Below, one piece after another: positions 24,448-31,822 of a stretch of DNA of 32,268 nt (the stretch's first letter is position 1; the number at the start of each line of letters is the position of its first letter). This DNA is from Sulfurovum sp. GTDB taxonomy: Bacteria > Campylobacterota > Campylobacteria > Campylobacterales > Sulfurovaceae. The notes below the pieces were generated by a model. That model was given only the letters and a program-made list of their open reading frames with translations, was not told where the DNA came from and searched no databases. The stretch is from the NCBI GenBank assembly GCA_013139765.1, contig WTAE01000144.1, positions 1-32,268 of the forward strand, read 5' to 3'. Made by a program: the position numbers and the translations under genes.

Positions 24448-25038
24448 ATGACACATACATTAATGACTTTACCTTTTGACAAAAATGCCTTGGAACCTTT
24501 TATCTCGGAAGAGACCTTAGAGTACCACCATGGCAAACACCATGCAGCCTATATTAACAACCTAAACAAGCTCATTGAGGGTACGAAGTATGAGGAGAGA
24601 ACTTTAGTGGACATTGTCACAAGTTCGGAGGGTGGCATATTTAACAATGCTGCACAAGTGTATAACCATAACTTTTACTTTTCTGGCATGTCTAGTACAA
24701 ACACAGAACCCTCAGAGACATTAAAAGCATTATTATCTAAAGAATTTGGTTCCTTAGAGGCATTTAAAGACCAATTTGTTAGAGAAGCAAGTGCACTCTT
24801 TGGTGCAGGTTGGGTATGGCTTAGCATTGACAAAGAAGGTGCATTACTAATAGAATCTTTCTCCAATGCAGGAAACCCCCTACTCACAGGAAACACACCC
24901 TTAATGACTTGTGATGTTTGGGAACATGCTTACTACATTGACTACAGAAATGTACGGCCTGAATATATTGAAAAATGGTGGGGACTTATTAACTGGGACT
25001 TTGTCTCTCAAAACCTAGCAGCAGTCATTGCAGCATAA
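24448..25038 (+). CDS. sodB: Iron superoxide dismutase
   Basis: Cytoplasmic superoxide dismutation, 196 residues. Metal ligands: His27 (LEYHHGKHH), His74 (VYNHNFYF), Asp156 and His160 (TCDVWEHAYY). Gln70 from NNAAQVYNH and SNAGNPL favour Fe over Mn. The usual FYWxCL is FYFSGM, a mild variation near the active site. AAAAAAGGA lies 6 nt before the ATG. It follows korB by 68 nt with no clear terminator, so co-expression with the oxygen-sensitive ferredoxin-linked enzyme is plausible. Confidence 0.96.
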   Translation: MTHTLMTLPFDKNALEPFISEETLEYHHGKHHAAYINNLNKLIEGTKYEERTLVDIVTSSEGGIFNNAAQVYNHNFYFSGMSSTNTEPSETLKALLSKEFGSLEAFKDQFVREASALFGAGWVWLSIDKEGALLIESFSNAGNPLLTGNTPLMTCDVWEHAYYIDYRNVRPEYIEKWWGLINWDFVSQNLAAVIAA

Positions 25039-25136
25039 CACGCGCTAGGTCTTGCAGAGGTGTTGCAAAGATGTTGATAAAACGGAACACTCTAATGCAT
25101 AAAAAGCTATAATTACCATAAGAGTAACGAATATCC

Positions 25137-25165
25137 TTGCTTTGTAGGGCTATTTGTGATATAAG
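25137..25165 (+). promoter_or_regulatory. suf operon promoter
   Basis: TTGCTT and TATAAG separated by 17 bp, ending 57 nt before sufB. The hexamers match consensus at 4/6 and 5/6. Confidence 0.6.
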
Positions 25166-25176
25166 TACTAAATAAG

Positions 25177-25196
25177 ACTAATTTTATCCGATTAGT
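25177..25196 (+). promoter_or_regulatory. Inverted repeat at the suf transcription start (possible operator)
   Basis: ACTAAT and ATTAGT flank an 8-nt spacer, about 5-25 nt after the predicted start site. That place suits a repressor of Fe-S biogenesis, but no regulator gene is in the window. Confidence 0.4.
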
Positions 25197-25222
25197 GATT
25201 AGCTAGAATATGAAGGAAACAC

Positions 25223-26662
25223 ATGGCAAATGAAGGGTTAGATAAAGCTCTCTCCGGTGAGTATGCACTCGGCTTTGAGATAGATATCGAAACAGACATT
25301 ATAGAACCAGGACTTAGTGAGAATACGCTTAAGTTCATTTCTAAGAAAAAAGAAGAACCTGAGTGGATGTTAGAACTACGTTTAAAAGCGTTAAAGAAGT
25401 GGGAGTCTATGACAGAACCTCACTGGGCAAAGCTAGACTATACACCTATTGATTACCAAAGCATCTCTTACTTTGCAGCACCAAAAGAGATGATAGACTC
25501 TTTAGATGAGGTAGACCCTAAAATTTTAGAAGCCTATGAAAAACTAGGTATTTCACTTGATGAACAAAAACAACTTGCAGGCGTAAAAGTAGCTGTAGAT
25601 GCAGTTGTGGATTCTGTTTCAGTGAAGACAACCTACTCTGCTGAACTTGAAAAACATGGGGTTATCTTCTGTTCTATTTCAGAAGCCATCCGTGACTACC
25701 CAGAACTTGTCAAAAAATATATGTTCTCAGTTGTGCCTATGGCAGACAATTACTTTGCAGCACTAAACTCTGCTGTCTTTACCGATGGAACATTTGTTTA
25801 CATCCCTAAAGGTGTACGTTGTCCTATGGAGCTTTCTACTTACTTTAGAATTAATGCACTCAATACAGGGCAGTTTGAACGTACACTCATCATTGCTGAT
25901 GAAGGTTCACATGTTTCATACAACGAAGGGTGTTCTGCACCTACACGTGATGAGCATCAACTCCACGCTGCAGTCGTAGAGCTTGTCATCCTCAAAGATG
26001 CTGAGATCAAGTACTCAACCATTCAAAACTGGTACCCTGGTGATGAAAATGGTAAAGGTGGTATTTATAACTTCGTAACCAAAAGAGCCATCTGTGCCGG
26101 TGACAACGCGAAAGTTTCTTGGACACAGGTTGAGACAGGTTCTGCGATTACATGGAAGTACCCTTCTTGTATTTTAAAAGGTGACAACTCTGTGGGTGAA
26201 TTTTACTCCGTAGCAGTCACTACCCTAGCCCAACAAGCAGATACCGGTACCAAAATGATACATATTGGTAAGAACACACGTTCAACCATCATTTCTAAAG
26301 GTATTTCGGCCATGAAAGGTCAAAATACGTATAGAGGATTAGTCAAGATTGCTGCATCTGCGACAGGCGCAAGAAACTACTCAGAGTGTGACTCACTACT
26401 TATTGGGTCTAACTGTGGGGCACATACGTTCCCTTACTTAGAGTCAAAAGATATGCAAGGACAGATAGAACATGAAGCAACCACTTCAAAAATATCAGAT
26501 GAGCAACTCTTTTATTTACGTCAAAGAGGGATTAGTGAAGAAAATGCCGTGAGCATGATTGTGCACGGTTTTTGTAAACAAGTCTTTAGCCAACTCCCTA
26601 TGGAGTACGCGGTAGAAGCAAAAGCATTATTAGAATTAACATTAGAAGGAAGTGTAGGATGA
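25223..26662 (+). CDS. sufB: Fe-S cluster assembly scaffold SufB
   Basis: Scaffold subunit of the SufBCD complex, 479 residues, the usual length of about 480. Motifs include [80 protein letters not shown] and the C-terminal [17 protein letters not shown]. The right-handed beta-helix region spans about 150-420. GAAGGAAA precedes the ATG. It is the first gene of sufBCDE-sufT, and its TGA overlaps sufC. Confidence 0.97.
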   Translation: MANEGLDKALSGEYALGFEIDIETDIIEPGLSENTLKFISKKKEEPEWMLELRLKALKKWESMTEPHWAKLDYTPIDYQSISYFAAPKEMIDSLDEVDPKILEAYEKLGISLDEQKQLAGVKVAVDAVVDSVSVKTTYSAELEKHGVIFCSISEAIRDYPELVKKYMFSVVPMADNYFAALNSAVFTDGTFVYIPKGVRCPMELSTYFRINALNTGQFERTLIIADEGSHVSYNEGCSAPTRDEHQLHAAVVELVILKDAEIKYSTIQNWYPGDENGKGGIYNFVTKRAICAGDNAKVSWTQVETGSAITWKYPSCILKGDNSVGEFYSVAVTTLAQQADTGTKMIHIGKNTRSTIISKGISAMKGQNTYRGLVKIAASATGARNYSECDSLLIGSNCGAHTFPYLESKDMQGQIEHEATTSKISDEQLFYLRQRGISEENAVSMIVHGFCKQVFSQLPMEYAVEAKALLELTLEGSVG

Positions 26663-27423
26663 GTACAAAGAACAGCATTATGAAAATAGAGAATTTACAA
26701 GCAAAAATTGGTGACAAAGAGATACTAAAAGGACTTAACCTAGAGTTAGAACCTGGAAAGGTACATGCTATCATGGGACCAAATGGTGCTGGTAAATCTA
26801 CACTTTCAAAAGCCCTTGTAGGTCACTACGATGTAGAAGTCACAGGTGGAGACATCCTTTACAAAGGTGAAAGCATTAAAGAGATGGAACCTGAAGAGAG
26901 AGCGTTAAACGGCATCTTTCTTTCGTTCCAACACCCAGTAGAAATCCCTGGTGTAAACAACTCTTACTTCCTTAGAACTGCACTCAATGCGAAGCTTAAA
27001 CATCAAGGTAAAGATGAGTTAAATGCAGCAGAGTTTTTACGTCTTATGAAAAGCCACTTAGAGAACTTAGGTATGAAAGCTGACATGATTAGCCGTTCAC
27101 TCAATGAAGGTTTCTCAGGGGGAGAGAAAAAGCGTAATGAAATACTTCAAATGCTTATCTTAGAGCCTGAAGTAATAATTCTTGATGAAATTGACTCGGG
27201 ACTTGACATTGATGCGCTTAGAGCAGTATCTGAAGGTATCAATAAAATGAAAGATGGTAAACGTACTTTCTTAGTCATCACACACTACTCTCGTATTCTT
27301 GACTACATTAAGCCTGATTACATTCATGTGTTAAAAGATGGTCGTGTTATCAAAACTGCTGGTCCTGAGCTTGTTGCAGAGCTTGAAGAGCATGGTTACG
27401 ATGACATTGAGGAAGAAAAATGA
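26659..27423 (+). CDS. sufC: Fe-S assembly ATPase SufC
   Basis: ABC-type ATPase, 254 residues. Walker A is GPNGAGKST (40-48), the Q-loop is FQHPVEIPG (90-98), the signature [12 protein letters not shown] (148-159), Walker B VIILDE (172-177), followed by the D-loop SGLD, and the switch His in ITHYSRIL. It drives conformational change in SufBD during cluster assembly. It overlaps sufB and sufD by 4 nt (ATGA) at both ends. Translation could also begin at Met8. Confidence 0.97.
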   Translation: MSTKNSIMKIENLQAKIGDKEILKGLNLELEPGKVHAIMGPNGAGKSTLSKALVGHYDVEVTGGDILYKGESIKEMEPEERALNGIFLSFQHPVEIPGVNNSYFLRTALNAKLKHQGKDELNAAEFLRLMKSHLENLGMKADMISRSLNEGFSGGEKKRNEILQMLILEPEVIILDEIDSGLDIDALRAVSEGINKMKDGKRTFLVITHYSRILDYIKPDYIHVLKDGRVIKTAGPELVAELEEHGYDDIEEEK

Positions 27424-28604
27424 AACTCTCTGAGCTAAAAGGTAAAAGTGCAAAGGAACTGACAGCTGTTTTAGGTTTATCTGACAAGGTAAACCTCGCT
27501 GAAAAGTTTGCTACGCTTGACTTACCCAACAAAAAGACAGAAGAGTATCACTACTTTGATGTTGAAAAGCTTTTTGACAAAGAGTATACCCTTTTAGAGT
27601 ATCCTCATGCGCCTATTGCTGAGGGTGAAAAACTTGTTATTACCGATGGTGTGGTTACTTCTGCACCTAAAGGTTTACGTATTTCGTATGCAAATGACAC
27701 AAAAATTGACCCTGCTCATTTTGATGCTATGTATTATTTAGGGCACCTCTTGTGTTCACATACGATTAAAATAGAGATAGATGGTGATGTACAACTAGAA
27801 GTTGAGCACCACTATACACAGTCAAATGCTCTGATTCACTACCGTATAGCCTTGTCTAACCAAGTAAACCGACATTCTACTGTGTATGAAACATTTGTTG
27901 CTGATGACATACAAGATACGCTTGTACTGTATGGTTTTGACTTAGACATTGCTAAAGACTCAACGCTAAGAATGTTAAAACTACAAAACATGTATGACAA
28001 TAAATACAGCATCATTGCTTCACATAAAATGAATGTAGGGAAAAATGCCCAAGCCATCTTTAAAAGTTTTGATTTTGGTGGAGACCATGGTTTACAGCTT
28101 CTCAAAATTGACTTAGAAGAACGTGCACACATAGAAGCAAACCACTTACTTTACGTGAACCAACATTCTCGTCGTGGTACTGTTTCGCAGATTGTCCACA
28201 AAGGTGAGCACTCTACGTCTAAACAAGAAGCAAAAAACATTTTAGATGGTAATACCAGAGGTATTTTTGATGCACTCATCCGTGTGGAAAAGACAGCAAA
28301 ACATACCAAAGCAGAGCAAAACTCTAAAGCCATACTTTTACATGAAAAAGCCTATATGGCTGCAAAGCCTCAGCTTGAAATCTACATAGATGAACTAGAG
28401 GCTTCTCATGGTTCAACCACGGGTCAACTCGATGCAAAACAGATTTTTTACCTACAAAGTCGTGGACTTTCTTATGATGAAGCAAGAAAAATGCTAGTCA
28501 TCGCTTTTGCGAATACGCTCATAGAAAAAGTGATGGATGCAAGATATCAAGAACGTATAAAAGAAGCTTTTGAAGCAGTATTTTATTCAACAAATACAAA
28601 CTAA
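27420..28604 (+). CDS. sufD: Fe-S assembly protein SufD
   Basis: 394-residue paralogue of SufB and its partner in SufBC2D. The N-terminal helical part (about 1-90) has LPNKKTEEYHYFDVEKL. The beta-helix region includes NHLLYVNQHSRRGTVSQIVHKGEHSTSKQEAKNI in pieces typical of the family. The C-terminus has LDAKQIFYLQSRGLSYDEARKMLVIAF. This is more divergent from SufB than usual but complete in length. It overlaps sufC and is followed by sufE after 19 nt. Confidence 0.94.
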   Translation: MKLSELKGKSAKELTAVLGLSDKVNLAEKFATLDLPNKKTEEYHYFDVEKLFDKEYTLLEYPHAPIAEGEKLVITDGVVTSAPKGLRISYANDTKIDPAHFDAMYYLGHLLCSHTIKIEIDGDVQLEVEHHYTQSNALIHYRIALSNQVNRHSTVYETFVADDIQDTLVLYGFDLDIAKDSTLRMLKLQNMYDNKYSIIASHKMNVGKNAQAIFKSFDFGGDHGLQLLKIDLEERAHIEANHLLYVNQHSRRGTVSQIVHKGEHSTSKQEAKNILDGNTRGIFDALIRVEKTAKHTKAEQNSKAILLHEKAYMAAKPQLEIYIDELEASHGSTTGQLDAKQIFYLQSRGLSYDEARKMLVIAFANTLIEKVMDARYQERIKEAFEAVFYSTNTN

Positions 28605-28623
28605 TAACCAAGAAGGAGCAGTC

Positions 28624-29046
28624 ATGTCAATGGAAACAACAATAGCAAACTTTAAAGAGGATTTTGAACTCTTCCCAACAGACAATGAAAAGTTAGAATA
28701 TATTTTTGACCTTGGAAAGAGACATCAAACCCTTCCAGAAGAAGAGAAAAATGAAGCAACTTTTGTACAAGGCTGTGCCTCTGCTGCATGGTTAGTCGGT
28801 GAATGTGCTGAAGGTAAACTTCTTCTACGTGGTGAAGGTACGTCAGAAATGGCAAAAGGTATGCTCACAATGCTTTTAGACATCTTCTCTAACCGTACTC
28901 CAGACGAGATACTCAACTTTGACCCTGCAAAACTGCATGACATGGGTGTGGTGGAACTCCTCTCCCCTGTACGTCAACAAAGTCTTGAAGCCTTCTTAAA
29001 AATGGTGTATGCATATGCACAAAAATGTAAAGAAAGTGCTGCATAA
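28624..29046 (+). CDS. sufE: Sulfur-transfer protein SufE
   Basis: Accepts persulfide sulfur from a cysteine desulfurase and passes it to SufB, 140 residues. The acceptor cysteine is Cys51 in FVQGCASAAWL, the same number as in E. coli SufE. The start at 28624 is chosen because AAGGAG lies 5 nt upstream; an in-frame start at 28570 would lie inside sufD and add an unlikely extension. No SufS gene is in this operon, so the desulfurase partner must be elsewhere. The stop overlaps the sufT start by one base (TAATG). Confidence 0.93.
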   Translation: MSMETTIANFKEDFELFPTDNEKLEYIFDLGKRHQTLPEEEKNEATFVQGCASAAWLVGECAEGKLLLRGEGTSEMAKGMLTMLLDIFSNRTPDEILNFDPAKLHDMGVVELLSPVRQQSLEAFLKMVYAYAQKCKESAA

Positions 29047-29444
29047 TGAGTCCTTTAGACAATAAATCCATTGATGAAAAAATGGCAAAAGAGAGACAAA
29101 AGTTCATCGATAATCAGCCTACAGATGAAGAGATGGTAGAAATAGTTATCGCACACCTCAAAGAGATCTACGATCCTGAGTTACCTGTAAACATTTATGA
29201 CTTAGGTCTTATCTACAACGTAGACGTCTGGACCGATGAAGTTTCAATGATGAAAAAATGTAAAATCACCATGACACTGACGTCAGCCACGTGTTCTTTC
29301 TCTCAAGTGATTATTGACCTTGTAAAAAGTATTGCAAAACGTCAAGAAGGTCTTGAAGATATCGATGTAGAAATCGTATTTGACCCACCATGGGGACAAG
29401 ACAGCATGACAGACGAAGCAAAATTGGCAATGGGACTACTCTAA
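29046..29444 (+). CDS. sufT: MIP18/DUF59 family Fe-S assembly factor (SufT-like)
   Basis: 132 residues, a Fe-S maturation factor. KEIYDPELPVNIYDLGLIY (about 39-57) and MTLTSATCSFSQ with its conserved Cys are the DUF59 signature, and VEIVFDPPWGQDSMTDEAK completes it. About 35 charged N-terminal residues precede the domain. It is the last gene of the suf operon. A bipartite inverted repeat starts at its stop codon. Confidence 0.92.
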   Translation: MSPLDNKSIDEKMAKERQKFIDNQPTDEEMVEIVIAHLKEIYDPELPVNIYDLGLIYNVDVWTDEVSMMKKCKITMTLTSATCSFSQVIIDLVKSIAKRQEGLEDIDVEIVFDPPWGQDSMTDEAKLAMGLL

Positions 29445-29495
29445 ATTCTGATCCCTCGCATCACAGCTCCAGCTGTGATGCATATATCAGAATTT
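29443..29495 (+). repeat. Bipartite inverted repeat after sufT, containing palindromic repeat B1
   Basis: The outer arms AAATTCTGAT (29443-29452) and ATCAGAATTT (29486-29495) are perfect. Inside lie the perfect 11-bp arms of B1 (GCATCACAGCT at 29458-29468, CC centre, right arm 29471-29481). The outer left arm includes the last bases of the sufT stop. It could terminate suf transcription, though no U run follows. B1 shares ATCACAGCT with A2 at 11260. Confidence 0.8.
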
Positions 29496-29724
29496 CCCTC
29501 TCCAACACAACATAAATCCTACAAAAACCCGCTCTTCCCATCAATCACACGAACGTGTGCACTGTCTCTGTGAACGACCTTATAAGCAAAGCGATTCGAG
29601 AACAGAGACGACTTTTGTTTTCCTTTTCTAGAAAAGGAAAGAGAGAAACATCACCACAATTAAGACTTCAAGGGAATTAAAAAAATATATACAAACTATA
29701 TAAGCAAAAAAACCACTGATAATT
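29496..29724. other. Gene-free stretch with further hairpins
   Basis: Holds CACACG-AA-CGTGTG (29546-29559), GTCTCTGT/ACAGAGAC with a 30-nt loop (29564-29571 and 29602-29609), and a perfect 22-bp palindrome TTTCCTTTTCT + reverse complement (29619-29640). No coding sequence or known RNA family is recognised. It is the interior of the composite element B1-B2. Confidence 0.6.
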
Positions 29725-29748
29725 GTTTCACAGCTGGAGCTGTTAAAC
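29725..29748. repeat. Palindromic repeat B2 (GG centre, one mismatch)
   Basis: Arms GTTTCACAGCT and AGCTGTTAAAC match at 10 of 11 positions. The left arm looks like the TCACAGCT type and the right arm like the TTAACAGCT type of A1, so it is a hybrid. Its right flank GAGTAAA matches the left flank of A1 on the opposite strand and runs into the cyclase relic. Confidence 0.8.
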
Positions 29749-29752
29749 GAGT

Positions 29753-29803
29753 AAAGAAAATGGTAGAAATCAAGTATGTTTAGAGGAAGATGTAGCTGTG
29801 TAG
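29753..29803 (+). pseudogene. Relic of a second GGDEF gene (last 16 codons and stop)
   Basis: In frame it reads KENGRNQVCLEEDVAV and stop; the intact cyclase ends KENGRNQVCIEEDVAA. By eye, 46 of 51 nucleotides match 4798-4848, including the tail that is not conserved across GGDEF proteins. Everything upstream is replaced by palindrome B2, so the gene was cut off at the repeat. A small hairpin (AAGTAC/GTACTT, 29806-29822) and TTTTT follow, as for an old terminator. Confidence 0.75.
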
Positions 29804-29805
29804 CC

Positions 29806-29835
29806 AAGTACAAAATGTACTTAACTACTTTTTAG
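29806..29835 (+). terminator. Probable terminator after the GGDEF relic
   Basis: AAGTAC-AAAAT-GTACTT (29806-29822), then AACTAC and TTTTT. It is oriented for the plus strand, where the only upstream sequence is the relic. On the minus strand it follows the secreted-protein gene but has no U run. Confidence 0.4.
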
Positions 29836-29844
29836 TTTGACCAC

Positions 29845-31494
29845 TTAGGGCGTAGAGGTTGGTTCTGTACAGTTTCCACTGTCACAAAGTTTACAAGTTG
29901 CGGTGGCCGTTGTGTTCACATCAGTTTGACCTAAAGCACTTGTACCTGTAGCTGTAACAGTATTACTATGTGAACTGTTATGTGCACAAGCTTTTACTGT
30001 TTCACTAGGATAATATATAGAACTATAGTCAGCACAGTATGGATAATTTTCTCTAACTTCACCTGTTTCAAGAGGATGATCTTCTGGATAAAGCGTAAAT
30101 GGACCAAAACTTTCAAGAGAAACATCATCTGTGACCCATACATCGTTTAAAAGTGTTCCGTTTTCATCATTACAAACTTCACCTTGATAGTCAATACGAA
30201 CAACGACATGTCCATTTCTGGCTTCAAGTGTTTGTTTACATTTTTTGTCAACAATGATAGAAGGACTTAATATTACTTTCTGACACGTTGCCTCAGCAGA
30301 GACTACTTCCATCGTAAATTCTCCAATGTGACCTGTCGCATAAATAGTATTGGTTGGAGGGTTTTTTGTACTGGTATGTGTATAGGTAGCATTGACTTCA
30401 GCACCCATTCCTAAATCAAGTACCTCTGGTAAATCAAAGTCATCAGTTTCTATAATAGGTGTACCGGCATCATCACGTAGTGTAACGCTGTCAATAGCAC
30501 CAAAACCACTATTGGTTAGTGTGTATTTATAAGTATGTAACAAGCTTGTATAGGCTCCTGGCACCACTTCTGATGAGAGACATGTTTTAGTAATAGCTAA
30601 TTTACATGTATTTAGCTCACCCACAACAAAATCTTTTAATTGAGCTGTTTCGCGATGTGAAGAACGGGTCTCCATTAAAAAACTACTAAAACATGGAAGG
30701 TTCTGAGAACCACCAAATATTGCACTTACATTGAGACCCCCTTCAAAGAATGCATTAGGAGGGTAATACCCTGCTGGACCACTTTTAGGAGAATACCCAC
30801 TTAACGCTGGAGTAGACACTCCGTTTGAAATTGCGTAGAAGTCATCTGACTCATCACCTGTCCCATCAAAGAGGAGGTTAAGATTATTCTTTTGACTGTC
30901 ATCCCATTTGTAGAGTTTAATATTCGCTTGAACCCCACCTTTTGTAAATTCCGCCAACATCAAAATATCACCATTTTTATGTTTACCATCAAATTTACCA
31001 GTATCTGTATTCATTTTAACATTCTCTTGGAAGAACCAAATACCCATTTGGGCTGATCCATCAATAGAAAATCTATCACCCATCATATAGATGATCAATT
31101 CTCCATTGTGGTTGTACGCAGCAGCTGCTGCATTAATAATTTCATCTTTGTCTGGTACTGAACCATTCGTCCATTTCCATAATGGTATATCACGAATATC
31201 TTTGGAACCACCACCAATGAAGATGCTTTTTTTAAGTCCATCATGCAAAATACCTCCTTCTGTGCTTGAAAATGCACCTGAAGTACCTTCTACAATATTT
31301 TGCCAGTCATCACCATCTAAGGTTATATCACTTTTAATATCATCTTTTATATCACCGTCAAGTTCAAAAAGACCAATTGCCTCAGGGCCATTAGCTGCAA
31401 AAGCTTGCGAGCTTAAACCAAACATTAAACCTAAGACTAAAAGTAGATTTAGTAAGAATGAATGGAACCATTTATTTTCTCTATAAGTTCTCAT
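29845..31494 (-). CDS. Secreted protein with DUF11-like repeat domains
   Basis: 549 residues. Residues 1-33 are a signal peptide (long hydrophobic core, cut near SQAFA). The first about 290 residues form a unit I do not recognise (IGLFELDGDIKDDIKSD, IYMMGDRFSIDGSAQMGIWFF, SSFLMETRSSHRETAQLKDF). The C-terminal 240 resemble two conserved-repeat (DUF11-like) domains: LAITKTCLSSEVVPGAYT and PSIIVDKKCKQTLEARNG begin each, and both carry extra cysteines that could pair. It ends in TCKLCDSGNCTEPTSTP without a membrane anchor or sorting motif. AAAGGA precedes the ATG by 6-7 nt. It may be a cell-surface or extracellular matrix protein. It stands alone. Confidence 0.75.
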   Translation of the reverse strand: MRTYRENKWFHSFLLNLLLVLGLMFGLSSQAFAANGPEAIGLFELDGDIKDDIKSDITLDGDDWQNIVEGTSGAFSSTEGGILHDGLKKSIFIGGGSKDIRDIPLWKWTNGSVPDKDEIINAAAAAYNHNGELIIYMMGDRFSIDGSAQMGIWFFQENVKMNTDTGKFDGKHKNGDILMLAEFTKGGVQANIKLYKWDDSQKNNLNLLFDGTGDESDDFYAISNGVSTPALSGYSPKSGPAGYYPPNAFFEGGLNVSAIFGGSQNLPCFSSFLMETRSSHRETAQLKDFVVGELNTCKLAITKTCLSSEVVPGAYTSLLHTYKYTLTNSGFGAIDSVTLRDDAGTPIIETDDFDLPEVLDLGMGAEVNATYTHTSTKNPPTNTIYATGHIGEFTMEVVSAEATCQKVILSPSIIVDKKCKQTLEARNGHVVVRIDYQGEVCNDENGTLLNDVWVTDDVSLESFGPFTLYPEDHPLETGEVRENYPYCADYSSIYYPSETVKACAHNSSHSNTVTATGTSALGQTDVNTTATATCKLCDSGNCTEPTSTP

Positions 31495-31822
31495 AACAAA
31501 TCCTTTTTCTATTATTTGTTAGTTTTGAAAAGAGACAGGCCTTTATTTGAGTGGGCGGGAATCTTAAAACGCATGTTTAAGTTCCTACATCATTTCCTAC
31601 AAACTACTTCACAAGAAGTGTATGTAGTGAACATAAGTAAATTTAGGGGGAAGAGACAAATCGAAAATAAGTGGATTTGAATCTTTCCACTAAAACATAA
31701 AGTGCCTACAAAAGACTTCAAAAGATGAAGTATTGAGTCACTCTACATTTTCATTATAAAATAGTTAAGCTTGATTTAGTATAAAAGTACAAATGATACC
31801 GTCGGGGTAAGGGTACCCAGAT
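31495..31822. other. Gene-free stretch upstream of the secreted protein gene
   Basis: Holds the ribosome-binding site of the minus-strand gene at its left end, a small inverted repeat ACTTC/GAAGT at 31606-31619 and the hairpin described at 31711-31731. No gene is recognised; a plus-strand frame of about 70 codons is not convincing. Confidence 0.5.
31711..31731 (-). terminator. Probable terminator of the helicase gene
   Basis: On the minus strand ACTTCA-TCTTT-TGAAGT is followed by CTTTTG. It is a short stem with a modest U tract, about 90 nt after the helicase stop. Confidence 0.4.

Noticed and set aside
31091-31486. A 131-codon frame antisense to the secreted protein gene
   Set aside because: No ribosome-binding site and Pro/Ser-rich translation; explained as a shadow.
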